64,000 nt of DNA from Cloeon dipterum (taxonomy: Eukaryota > Arthropoda > Insecta > Ephemeroptera > Baetidae), in the NCBI RefSeq assembly GCF_949628265.1, contig NC_088786.1, positions 28,479,681 to 28,543,680 of the forward strand. The letters run 5' to 3'. Each line of letters starts with the position of its first letter. Position 1 is the first letter of the stretch. The translations under genes and the position numbers were made by a program. The notes beneath the pieces were generated by a model. It was given only the letters and a program-made list of their open reading frames with translations. It did no database searches and was not told the origin of the DNA. This document shows, in pieces, positions 24,721 through 37,500 of the stretch.

Positions 24721-27387
24721 AGCAGGTGAAATGTGGCGGGGCCTCGTGTTCTCTGCACTGCCGAATCGAGCAGCTGATGACCCATAGCCGCGGGCCCGCT
24801 CTCTCCCATTCTCTCTTTCTGTCTCTCTTTTCGTGACCAACTTTTGTTTTCTCGCGCCAGTCTGGTTCTTCTTGCCGTAATTCGCGCGTCTTCAAGGTCT
24901 AAGCACTGCCGAAATGGTACGGAAACCTTCCTCGCTTTCCTGCGGCCGTTTCTGATTCCTGCGCCCCTGCCGTCCTCCGCAACAAACAGCAAAGCGTGAG
25001 CGTTTTAAAATTTTCGCATTTCCGGGACATTTCAATACCTTGGACAGTTCAATAATTTGTGTTGTCCTTTGCCTCTCGCCATTAGCTGGATACCCCGCGT
25101 CACGGGAGGGGACGGTTCGTCGTTCGTCCTTCCTAAATTGGTCGAAGACTCCATTTTGGTCTTTCCGTCTTATCTTTGCGAATTCTGCCAAAGAAGCTGC
25201 GGTCTAACCCAGAAAAACCGGTTGCTTACTCTATTGTGCTAAATATTGTGAATTTTCGAAAGTTGTTAGCACCTACGTGCCAGTCTGTCACCCCTCATCA
25301 ATATCTGCACTCCGATATTCCTGTCTTTATAACCGAAGGTTTGAATCTAAAGTTACAAAAGAGCCTAAAGAAAAAGTGATATCAGTAATAATTACTAATG
25401 CATATTTTGTTCATTTTAACTCGTGAACTCGATTTTCTGCGGCGAGACTATTTGGTTGCGTCCAACGGCTTGAAATTGCTCAATAGCCTATAATTATTTT
25501 GCACAACGTTCAAACCAAAGCCACCTGACACCCGAGTGCGCGGAACCAAAAGGCGAAATAACATTAAACAACAAAGTAGCGGATAGACGCAACGACAAGC
25601 AGCAACACGAGCAATCCAACTTTCGCTTTCTTTTGAATTATGAAGGAGATGCTCCGTCTTGCTTTGGATAGTCATCGTTATGGGGCGAAAAAATCGATGT
25701 AAACAAACTTGCGTTCGTCAACCTCTTCCTCGCCAAATCTGACCGAGGAAATTGATTTGACAGGCAGTACAGTTTAAAGTGAAAAAGACGGATAGACGAA
25801 ATTTCATTTCTTTTCATTTTCAATTCTGCCTTTTGACGAGGTAATAGTAATAATACTGATTTATTGTGCGAAATTCATTCCACGTGAAATCATTGAAGGA
25901 ACTTGTTGCACAGTTCATTTGCGAACGTGTCTGGACTGGATGACAGTTTTTAGGTTTCTGTGCGTTCTCTGCACCGCTGTTTTCTCTACCAAGTATCGTG
26001 TTTACATAAATGAGAGGTTTCGAAAGTTGTTATAGCACTTCTGCTCCTTCAGCGTGGCACCCCATTGGTCGCAAAAACTTTGATTTGCGGAGATGGAAAG
26101 TCTCTAACTTTTGCTGAGAGAGTGCAAATAATGTGCTAAAGAGGAAGCACTTTTATGTGCTTTTTATCTTATCAGCAGATGTGGAACGTAGTCGCAATGA
26201 ACCGCCCCACTCGTGCAATAGGCCACCGCGTGGCTAATCTTTTGGAAGCGGAGGAGTAGCGTTACTAACAGTCCTTTTCGTTTTTAAATCGGCGTGAAAG
26301 GGAAGAAACCCCCTGAAGGAAGAAAGCACTTTTGGAATTTGGCCCGCTTCAATAATGTAGCAAGGTCGCAGCAAACTCGTTTACGCGCGCCTCTTGCTTT
26401 CTTCCTCCTAATTTTCCTTCTAATGCTTCCATAATTTTTTTCTACCGCTGCAGCTTTCTTCCTTCGCGAGAACGAAATCTGGCCAATCTTGTTGTTCGTC
26501 TGCCGATGTAGGTTATGACGCCAATCATCTATCGTAATTATTTCTTCCGCACCCAGTCAAGCGAAATCGGTTCTTTCTTGACGCGACCTGTACTGCGTCA
26601 GAACTTTATCTCCTCGGAATATCAGATTCATTGTTTCTTTATCTTTACCGGTGACATGCAACATGCATAGCAAGCACTTAATTTTTTATATTTTGCTAAC
26701 TTTTATTTGTTAAGTACAATGAGTTGTATTTGAATAATTATGTGGCTTTATAGAAATTAAATTATTCGCCATCCTCTCATTCTGTGTTGATCGTCTCACA
26801 CTAACGATTGAAGTGATCGGAGTTGTTGGTTACAATAAGTTAGTAGTCATTCTAGTTGAATATTTGAACTTGAACTCTTCATGTGGTAAAATCAAACCTC
26901 AAATTTTTTTTCAGTAATAAATCAAATTTAACCATGTTTTCAACGGGGGCGGGCAGATTCGCGGTCTGGCGTCGTTTGTGGTACAGCGCTTTGAAACGGA
27001 GACAAATAAAAATTGTGGTAAAGAAGTGATTTTTCAACAAAATTGCCATATAATTTGCACTGCACGAATTAATTACGCTGTCCGAATCAGAAATATATTT
27101 ATTAGACACACAACATGTACTACAGAAAACAAGTATAAACGGAGATCACTGTTCACGGCTCATTATCACGTTGGTTGCTAGAGACAGTTAAAATCTTCTT
27201 ATCACAGCCGAGGAAATGGTATAAATTGTCTGATTTACTACTGCATTCACAGTCTTTAATAATGTAAATTTTCAAACAGAGAGACTGCTTGCCATAGGAA
27301 GTGCTTGCTAACTTCTTAACCACTTTGTCACTTAAAAAACATAAGATCGCTTTAAATCAAGGATTAGTTTCTGCATTGTCTACATCA
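24721..27387. other. Non-coding DNA, mixed composition
   Basis: No supportable coding exon. Patches with pyrimidine runs and scattered short ORFs only. Nothing repetitive was recognised by eye. Confidence 0.35.
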
Positions 27388-27494
27388 AGGATAGTGGAGA
27401 TTAGGATCCGACAATGGTGATAACCCCAATGCTATTCTTATGGGGAAGTAACAGGATTTTTGACCTGTTGTCAGATCCTAATCTCTATTGTCCT
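27388..27494 (+). ncRNA. Long imperfect hairpin, candidate structured or microRNA-like RNA
   Basis: Bases 27388-27417 pair with 27465-27494. Of 30 positions, 24 are Watson-Crick, 5 are G-U on the plus-strand RNA and 1 is a C-A mismatch (27409/27473). The 47-nt apical part holds a nested 5-bp stem, CCCCA (27424-27428) with TGGGG (27441-27445). On the minus strand the five G-U pairs would be A-C mismatches, so the fold favours plus-strand RNA. A decayed palindromic transposon is the main alternative. No known family was recognised. Confidence 0.4.
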
Positions 27495-27899
27495 AAGGCT
27501 GCAAGCTGCAATAATTTTTTAATGGGTTTGTTGTGTCATTCCTCGTCGGTTCATCATAGTTCATACGCCTGATTTTTGGATCATTAAACAATTGCCATGA
27601 CTTTGCAACAGAGTGACAGCACAAGAAGCTCATTCTTGTCTTGCTCGCAATCAGTGATTCCGCGTTATTTCCGCAATTTTCGTTCGGTGGGGATCGGATT
27701 CCAAGAGGCCCAAGAGCAGTGAGGCTGCGAGTCGGAGCTGTTTGGAGTTTGGTTGCGTCACGCGGTACGGCAAAAGAGGCGAGCGGAGAAAGCACCTGCC
27801 GCCTCATTCTCTCGCGAGCCAGATAAAAACGAAACTCTTTGGGTCGCCGGACGGCTTGTTCCATATTTCTGGTGAGCTACTCGTGTGCGCGCTGACCGC

Positions 27900-28200
27900 C
27901 GGCTCGCCTTTATTTCTAGTGCTGCTCCTCAGAGGATTCCGCCGCCTTCCGACTCGCTCGCTCCCTCCTCGTCGGGCCGGTCGAGCCCCTGACGGAATCA
28001 ACAAGTCACCCCCCGGCCCCCGCGTCCCCATCGATCGCCGGCCGGCGGCGCCGGAGGTGGGTGTGGCGGGCGCCGCCGACGTCAGCCGCAGCGTCACGTG
28101 AGGCGCACTGCACGCTGACGTCAGCGGCCAGGTGTCCGGCCGGCCTCCGCCGCCGCCTCCACCCCTCCCTTCGCCCGGCCGATCGAATAGCATGCGCCCC
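27900..28200. promoter_or_regulatory. CpG-rich island with paired CRE and E-box palindromes
   Basis: A strongly GC-rich block. It contains a full cAMP-response element TGACGTCA at 28116-28123, a near-CRE GACGTCA at 28078-28084 (C instead of T at the first position), and the palindromic E-box TCACGTGA at 28094-28101, all within 46 bp. These are classical CREB/ATF and bHLH-Zip sites. The setting suggests a promoter or enhancer within the long region upstream of the elongase coding exons. Confidence 0.45.
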
Positions 28201-31200
28201 CTCAAGAATCGATTGCGCGCCGATCGAAATGTGGTGTCGGCTTCTTTTTTTTCTGCCATCGCGTGACTGTCGTGAATCGGCACAGACCGCAACTCCGTGT
28301 GTGCAGTGTGCACCAGAAATCGGGGCTTAGCACAGAGCGTGCAGTTGAGAACGACCTTTTTTATTCCGACCTTTTCGAGCCACATTAAAAAAAATATGGG
28401 CTCTGATGTTGGGTCAGTGAGTTTTTTTACTTTTTTTTATGAAAATAACTAATACTAAAATCAAGGCATGAAACTGAAGGAAAATTATGCTTTTTTTTGT
28501 TGTACTCACATAATATTATCTGATAGGATATCTAAAAAAACTGGATTATTAGTCACTCTTCACGATACCATTCAGTGAACCACTTCGCGATAGTATGCCG
28601 TCAGAGAAAGGTTGTATAATGTTAGATAAAAAAAAGTAGAGGTTTGGTGGTTAGTTGGTCAGCGAAATACATTCCAGGCGAGCTTTGTTTACGTTGCATA
28701 CGAGTGGCTCAAGTGGAATTAAACCAACAACTGCACAACAGTTAGTCAAGCAGCTAGCTTTGGGCTGCACGGCTTGAGAAAGGAATTCCGAGGCTTAACC
28801 CGCAAGAAGTGACCAAACCAATTGGAATACTAGAGAAGCAGCAGCTCCATTAGTTAGCTGAAAGTGCGGCTAAAAAAACACGCTGACCAGACGATAGATA
28901 AATTTGGATTTGTACCCCTCAACATTTAAATTCAATACTCTTTTACACTTGAAATTGAAAGTCACCTATTAAGCAACTGGAATCTTAATTCTTAAATTGA
29001 ATCTCGAACCTGACCAGCATTTTTTAAAAGAAAAAAAACGACTATAAAACCTTTTTCTGTGGGCAGTAAAGCAATGCAATGCTGAGATTCACCATAACCA
29101 GTATAAATTGCTCACTAATGATTTACACAATAAGACACGGTGTCATTTTATCTTACATCGGAGGCATGCTTGACGTGAGAAGAAAGAGAAAATGTTTCTA
29201 CAAGTATCCAGATTGCACCATTTTAATTTGTCATAATTATGGTGCAGTTGACATAGGTCACATTGAGAACATTTTATACGCAATACAAGCGGACACATTT
29301 TTTTGCTTCCGACTAAGGTTCCGCATTAGCCATTACGTATGGTTGAGTTGACACGGTGCGTACTTGAACGGCCGTGAAATCGTTCCTTTTCAATTTTGCT
29401 AACCTGCTTTACTTAGCGGATAGCTCTCTGGCTATCGCGAATTCAAACCGACACTCGAGCGTTTGTTGGTCTGGTCGTTCACCTCATCCTGAACCTGAAT
29501 TCCTCGTAAAAAGGTCTTTGTTGGCAAATTTACATTCACGGTGACAACCGCTCTGGGGTCAACCTTCGTTTAGTGATACCACGTGTGCCGTTCCTTAATC
29601 CTTACGTCCGCCATTGGATTTGATTTAACACAACCCACTTAGCCAGCCTTTGATTTTCCACTTCTAGCACAAGCAAAATCCGCTTGGACTGTCTTCGCAG
29701 TCGCAACGATAAACCATCTGCATTCATTCATCTCTCGAAATCCAACTTTTTGTCGTGGCTAGCAGGCAGGATATTTGACCAAGCAATCTGCTCTTATCTG
29801 TTGCGAACTGTGTGAGTTACATGCAAATTCTTTATGGCTGGTGTTTTGTGTCGCTGCGGGGGGCGGCCCGGCGTTTTTTTCCAGTCGCACACGTGTTTGT
29901 CCTGCCGTCTCTTGGGTTTTTTTTATTTGGAATTAAGATGCGCGTAAATAAAATGCAAAGGTTGAGATCCGCTTACGGGAGTGCCGTCAGGAATTATTCA
30001 TCGGCACGAATTTTGGCAAAACGCCTCAAGAAGTTTGGGCCCTTATCTCGAAGGTCGCTCCACTACGCAAGCAGCCCGCTCTCGTTTTCTCTTTATCTCA
30101 AAATCGAAGGCTCTAATTTTGGAGATCCCGAAAATAGTCGTAGGGGAGCGAAGCGAAACAAGAGCGAAATACGCCTACGCTAGGAGACAAAAAGTCGAAC
30201 CGTCCGGCGTCAGCTGACTAAGAGCAGCGCACCTCCATCGAAAGGGAGCGAGGAAATCACGCGCTTGCCGGTTCAAGGTCAATCTTGGCTCAATTTGCAT
30301 GCAGCCGACCGTTCGCAATCAGCAGCAGCTTCGGCTGCCTCGCTCACCGCACTGTTCCTGGAAGCAGCCAACCACAAAATTTTCGATTCCACATTTTTAT
30401 TTCTTGGCGCCTCAAACTGGAAATAACCACACATTTCTTAAAGGAAAATATCAACGATTAAGGCGCTCGCCTATCGTTAGTCGGAGACATGCTCTATACG
30501 CTTCTGCAGATAATGCAGCAATATTATCTAAATTGCTGTGGCAATTAGCGGTGAAAATCACACCATTTCGCCGTTGTCTCTCGAAGTCTCGACGCTGCCG
30601 CTACCAATCCGCTGGCAAGTTACATACTCTGCCTATACGTCTTATTTTTTCCGCGTAGGATTTTCCTTGACTCGCGGTAACCCGCGTGCATAGCAAATCC
30701 TTGAGAATTGTTTGTTTAATAATTTCCAAAGTAGCCCAGCGTAAAGCCACCTGGGATTTGCAAAAGTGACGCACGTTGTGAGTCATTATGGAATCTTATC
30801 GGGATTTATCCGTAAAATGCAGACTCTTCACTATCTTGTTATTTTATTACCAAATAAATGACCCTTTTTCAGGTTAACCACTTTCATAATATCTTAAGTT
30901 TTAATTTTTTCTTTTGCAAAATTTAAACAGCATAATCATTACTCTGAATCTCAAATTCAGTTTCCTTCGAGATAATTTGGCGCGTTATGCAACTTCTTAT
31001 CACACACGCTGCAGTGGTTGCCTGTTTAAAAATTCCTTATCTTTTGGTGCTGCTAGTGAAAGAACTGAGTGGCGAGACTGAAATTTGTCGCTTAAATAAA
31101 ATCGAATATTCTTTTAAATGAAGAACATTTCGATCGTAATTAAACTAAAAAAATTGATAATTCAAGAATCTAGGTTGTCTTGGCCTTTGCTAGAAAGCCA

Positions 31201-31530
31201 AACTTTAAAAAAAAATTAAATTAAAACGATTCCATCCGTGCGCGCATAATTTTGCTCGTAAAAGTGTAACGGTGTATTTTAAATTAATATCATGAAAGAG
31301 AGAGACAGGGAAATAGAAAATAATCAAATGTTATTTTCAAATACCACGAACCATTATATAGTCAATGAAATTCTTAAAAAAATGTTTTCCATGTAAGACT
31401 CAACAGACCAATTAATATATTTCCCTTTCATTTCCACTGCCCCCCGCAGTGAATAGTGAGGTGTTTGTAGCCATTTCGAAAGAACCCATTTAAAGCTCTC
31501 TCTGACGTATTTCGCATCGTGTTGTTGCAG
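28201..31530. other. Non-coding DNA between the CRE island and the 31.5-kb UTR exon
   Basis: No coding exon, RNA gene or transposon recognised. A possible donor (GTCA|GTGAGT, near 28413) follows the CpG island but is not otherwise supported. The rest is AT-rich with a few GC patches near 29850 and 30200. Confidence 0.3.
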
Positions 31531-31586
31531 GAGTCTCTCGAGTTGCAGCCGCCGCTAGTGCGTGGTCCCCGTCGGCAGTCCATCAG
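31531..31586 (+). other. Candidate internal 5'-UTR exon with near-ideal splice sites
   Basis: The acceptor GTTGTTGCAG ends at 31530 and the donor CAG|GTGAGT follows 31586, bounding a 56-nt GC-rich segment that contains no ATG. It lies between the promoter candidates at 22-28 kb and the elongase coding exons. It is most simply a shared leader exon of long elongase transcripts. This rests on splice consensus only. Confidence 0.4.
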
Positions 31587-34500
31587 GTGAGTCCCAGCGG
31601 CGGAAATCTTAAAAAAACATTGTCGCGAGTGCAGCGCGGAACCGGCAGGTGTCGCCATCGTGCTGAGCTGCACGGCGGCTCGTCGCAATTGTTGCGTAAC
31701 AGGGTCGGACGGTGTCTGTGCGCGCCAAGAGTCGAGCACGTGGTCGGTGTGGTCCGCGCGCCGAAAGTAAACACGCTGCCCGCACCGTGGCATCGGCGGC
31801 TGCGACGACTCCGCGAGGCCGGCCGTCCGCCCGCCCGCGGAGAAAGAGATGGGCCCCTCGTCCGCCCGTCTGGCCCAGTGACCCGGTTTCCCATCTTCTT
31901 CGCACTCGTTCCTCAACACTCGAACCGCGAGTGAAAGTGTCCTCCGTCCCCTCCCCCTCCCCGGATTGCGCGTGGTTTTCGTTTCTCCCTACCACCCCGG
32001 GCGGGCCCCATTGTTGCCTCCGCGCGTGGCCAACAATGAGCTGCGTGAGCCATTCATGAAAAACGTTGTACAATCGACCGTGCGGGTTGCCTGCGCTGCG
32101 CACCGGGGGCGACTCGGTTGTTAACCTTATGACAATGTTTTCAGCCAATTATTTGCCTACTGAAATAAATTGTGGTGTAATTATTTTTTTACACTCTGGT
32201 CCATTTTCACCGTTATTGCACAAATAACGTGCTTCAATGGTGCACATAAAAATTCAATCAATGTCATAGAATGAGACATTCTTCATTGCAGCAACATTAT
32301 GTTGCTGTCATTATGTTGCTGTCTTGTTGGCTTCGACAAACGGTCTATTGAGTCACAACTACACTCTGCAATAAATTATTAATATTAAAATTCAGAATTT
32401 TCTCCAAAAAGTTGAAGCACAGAACAAAGTTTTAAGTCGACTGATATAAGAAACTGATCAACTCTTCAATCCAACACTGCTTGTTAGATTACTTTCAGCA
32501 ATAAAATCACCAATTTTAATTGGCAGACAGAGCTCGCCATTTCAAAAGCACGCTGATTCCCATGAAATTTTTTCAGCGCTACCGAGACAATTTTTTTCAA
32601 GCAGTACTTGTTTTTGGACTGTCAAGGATTTTTTGCATGGTGATTAAAAGATAGAAGTGCTTATTTTTTTAAAAATATTTCATCTTTAATGAGAGTTGTA
32701 AGTAAACAAGGTTAAATCCAAATGTGTTATTTGAAACTTCCAAAGTAAAATCGAAGTGTTGTTTACTCTCACCTAGTCGTATTTTAATCGTACATTAGGT
32801 AAAAATAGTAACTCTGAGAAAACGGCAGCTTTTCAGGCAAGAAAAAAACTTCAGGTAGAGCCCACAATTGGACAAAATTTAGGTGATAATGTTTAAGTTG
32901 AAATGTTTGCATTAGTGCTATGTTCGAATCAGTTTATCTTGCACCTTAAGATTTGAAGCCTGGGCCTCTCACTCTCGCTTCGCAGTATTATTTTAGGAGG
33001 AATGCGCTTCCTTCCGCGCTTCCGCAGACTTCGCGGCTTTTGCAACAACTCAGGCCGCGCTGATAAGCAGCGATTAGCGACTGACCAATTGGCTCATGTG
33101 CTAATTGGCGCGGCGACGCGATCGCGAGTGCCAGGGCGCTCACGCATAAATTTCACACTTGCCGCTGTTAGAAAGTTTTATTCCGCACTGCTCAAACGCA
33201 CCAAAATACATATAATAAGTGTTGAGCATGCTCGCTCGATTCCGCGCAAACCGCCGACAAACACTTTTCTCCTGCGCTCGCAGTTTTTTCTTCCACCTCC
33301 CGAAAAGCCTTTTTTCTGCTTCCCACTCAACCGGAGCCTAAATACCAAAGTCTTTCAAGCCTTTTTCATTCTATTTTTATCGGCCTTTAAATGTCAATGT
33401 CCAGAGTGAGAACCATTAAAGATAAGAGTCTTGCGTGTGTTGTCAATCAAGGAAGTGCGGCGTTGACCGAGCGCCTCAGAGGCTCGCCATAAAGATTATT
33501 GTTTGGACACATTTGTTTATTTAATCAGTTTGACTATGTCGCGCAGATGGGAAATATTTGCAGACACTTGGGACGCCGACTCGCCACTTAATGGAAACTT
33601 TCTAATGAACGAGAGGCGTCGTCGTCTCTGTATGTGCGACCTTCCGCATTTACAGCGAAAAAAATCCACCGATGAGTACTTAGCTTGCTAATAGTATTGC
33701 TTCGCTTATTGTACTACTGCGTCGAAGAAAACCTCTCTGGAAATTCCGCCAGCAGCCACTCGCGTCATTGAAAACAATCGCGAGCTGCAAATTGCTCTGG
33801 AAAGCTATCTCGCCGCACCAACGCGGCCGCTACTCTGGATCAATTATGTGGATTTGATATTTAGACTTTTCTAGATTCTGCGCAATCGGCTATTGAGTTC
33901 CGTTCGTTTGTTTCGTTTTTTCGAGCTTTGTGCTAATTTTCACCTAATAATCTTTCATGCACTCTAAGTACGAAATTTAAACAAGTTTTAATGTTATTCC
34001 AATTATTTACAACAACAAAAACAAAACTCTCCTTAATTTTTTAGTTTCAGTTGCTAATAATTGTGAACCGAGAAAAATTGTTAGGGGGACAATAATTTGC
34101 ATTTTCACAAAGTATCGTTTTGCTAGTACGTAATTGAGTTTTGACCCTGATTATTCGCGCATATCCGTGTTTGATTTGAGGACTTGTGCACATTTTATGT
34201 GTTTGCCAAGTTTAATTTTCCAATTCAACAATGCTTCGTTAGAATGCAGTTTTCCTGCTATATGACAGTGCTTGCTAACGAGGAAGGCAAACAATCGCGT
34301 TATGCAGGTGTTAAAATTAGGGTTCGCCGAAGTGGACAAAATTATGAGTAGGTTGACGCAAGTGTAATGCGCCCAGAGCGGTTTTTACGCGTGATTGACG
34401 TAAATCAGGAGAATAAAGACGATGAATAGTACCTTTCCACCCACGCGCGCCTTGAAGGAGGAGAATGAGCAGTTGGGCAATCTCATCTCCTCGCATTATG

Positions 34501-37500
34501 TTCTGTTCTCTCCTCGAGACACAACGACTTCACAATGGCGAGAGCAATAAAGTGAGTCTTCCGTCGCAAGGATACCCTTTGCCGTTTTGCTGGCGCAGTC
34601 AATAAGCGATCCATTGGCGTGTGCATAGGTTATAGAGAGAAGCCACAGGCTCTAGTGATGTGAGCTTGAGAGCAATAAAAGGCAGAAAAGAGCGAGCGAG
34701 CGATCGAACAAGGTCCCGCCAGCGGTCGGCCTTTGACTCATACGCGCTGATGGCCGCTCTCCATGCTCGCGAATGTGTTTCTCCGCTTACGTCTTTTCTT
34801 TCAACTTAATTTCCCTGTTTTTCATTTCCCGATTACCAGATCTCGTAGTAAAGAATGCAACCTGCGAAGACGTTTAAGAAATTGCTTAGAAAAAATAGGC
34901 TTGTTTACAATTAATTCCTTCAGATGTTTACTTTAAAAAAAAAAACTCATTTAAAATGGAATTTTGTTTTTCTCTTGATACCGATTTCCTGTCCCAAATT
35001 CATCATAACAGACTAGAACGAAGGAAAAATGAATTTTTCAAATAAATTAAAAAAGCACTGTTGTAATAAAAAATGAAGCCAGTAACAATATTTTGTCCAA
35101 AACTAATAAGATTTTAGATGAGTTTCGTGTAAATATTTATTAATGTTCACTCTAAAGAAAAAGCACATTTGCAACAAATGTATCAGTTTCTAATTACAGC
35201 ACAAAACGAGTCGATCAGCATATTAATGTAGAAAAATATAAATAGCGGCTTTCTAAAGTTTCCTATGAGGCAATACGCGATATGTAATCAAAATTTCCCA
35301 TGCAATCATTTTCTTTCCTTTTTTCCATTTATCATTTTCTTAGTTGCCTAGGCCTGTTTATGAGTGGATAAGAGCGAGTTGGAAAGGCAACGGGAGATGC
35401 AAACGCCGGATCATCTATTTTTAGCTTTTGCATGTGAGGAAAATAAGCGAGTCGGTGTAATAGAGAAATCCACCTGTTGGCTGGTGCAATGCGCATAACT
35501 TGCTCACTTTTGCCGGCGACCTACGAAAGGAAAGTTTTCCGTTATCCCTCTCTCCGATTCACCGTCTCGAGGCACCCTCGAAACTGCCCCGCTGGCGACG
35601 AAAACTAGCAAGGAAATGAGGTGGAGGGAGGAAATAATCAATCGCCAGGTTCAGAGGCAGTTCAAGTGAATCGACCTGACGACCGTTAGCATTTATAATA
35701 ACATGTGTGGTTTGCGAGAAACTTCTATCGGTGCGCAATTCCAGTTTTGCCGCCAATTATTAATTATAATTACAAGTTGTGATTATTGTAGGCAAGTGTA
35801 GTCAAGTCCTTGAGGGAGACTTCCTCTGCTGCATCTGAAATCTGAATAGACGCTGCGGAATTCCAAGCCAGTCACTCTTCCTGCAGTTTCTGCTTTTCGC
35901 ACTCAAGGATTTTTCCACTCGCGCAATTTGCTGCTTGAGAAAAAAAGTTGCAGAATAAGCGGAGAGCTCGCTTTTTTATTTCGATCATTAAAGCCTTTTG
36001 CTTCGTCGCTTGGCCCTTTTCATCTGCAAAATGTGATGATCGGCAGCAAACACTAACTAGTGCTTTGCACAAGTGCTGCCGCACCGTCACGCTGATTCTT
36101 TGTTGGAGCGCGAATGTTTGCCTTGGCATTGGCCAAGTGGGAAATGCTTAAATTGACTTTTCTCATGCCGCCTGTCGCGAACCGAATTTCCTAATTTTTT
36201 GGCTGAGAGCGCGGTAGAACGAACCTGCCATTTGTAATTTTTTGCGGCAGTCGTGGCTCGCAAAAAGCCACAAATTGGGCTCATGCTGCAATAAATTAGC
36301 AGGGCAGCCGTTTTTTTCGCTTAATTTGTGCGCGTTGTGGCCGCACTGGGCCGCACGCAGCCGAGTGTGAAAGAAATAAAGGAGGACTCGCAATAGTGCG
36401 TAGACTGCTCCCTGTTATCAGGCGCGGAGAATCGCGCACCAAGGCTGCAGTCACGCTTTGCATTCGACAAATTCGATTCCGGCTATCTGCAACAGCAAAA
36501 AATGTACGCGTTCTTATCAATTTTATTAAAATCTGATTCATTCATTTCCCGGTTGGCAACAAGCGCCCTGCCGCCCGAGGCCGAGAAGTTAATTTATCGT
36601 GGTGAAGAGGCATCGAGGGCTGCAAAAAGTTGTTGTAGGTGCCAAATCCAAATTGCTGGTGACGCAGCAAAGATGGTTGGCGAATTTTAGCAGGTCGACG
36701 CTTCCCAGCAAGCAATCTGCGCGCAATGAGAGAGCAGAAACCTAAGCTTCTGGCCGTGATTGTGCGAAAAGACACCTGAAGAAGCTGAACAAGAGGCCTT
36801 GGTTGCCGGTGCCAGCAAAAAAAGCAAACACACCGCAAAGCAAGAAAGAATAACTTGGAAATAATGGAAAAATATAAAAAGAAAAGGTTTTGTGCGTCAG
36901 CGGCGACGACCAGATGATGATGATGATGACGGTGATTTGCGTTGTTTGTGTACAAGGGGCCGCTGACTTCTGTGCACCGGCAAAACCTTGCACTTGCCAA
37001 AATTTTGCCTTCTCACCCTGCAAAATCTCGCTGCTGACGCAAATGGCCCATGTCGCCTTTGTGAATCGGGAAGTAGACCATTTTTTATTGCTGACGTGCG
37101 TCCCTTGTTGATTATTTGTTCAGATCTGAAGTAGAAATTGCAAGGTCAAGAAGCTGATTTTCCTGCTAAAATTCAATAATAAATATAGAGAATATAGGAT
37201 TGACCTAGCATAGTAACTGGAATGTTTTTTCGAATTCTTGGTGACATGAATATTTAGGTTGCGTTCTGACGCCCAGTATTTATTGACCGCGTGATAAGAA
37301 AAGGGCCTACTCCCAGAATAGAGCAAGTGCACTCGGCTTAAAATGACTCGGCTCAATATATAAAATCATATTTTAGAAAATATTTAAATAAATCTTCAAC
37401 TGCTTGAATTGAGTTTTCAGTCATATGAAAAAATATCACTCTCTGGCATTGTGAAAATTGGGTAAAAAACTTTTCGTCCTTCTGCGGACGCGAGCATTTT

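Noticed and set aside
23971..24992. Overlapping ORFs of 160-206 codons on both strands
   Set aside because: High GC suppresses stops in all frames. The translations are Arg/Pro/Ala-rich and featureless, so this reads better as a CpG-island leader region.
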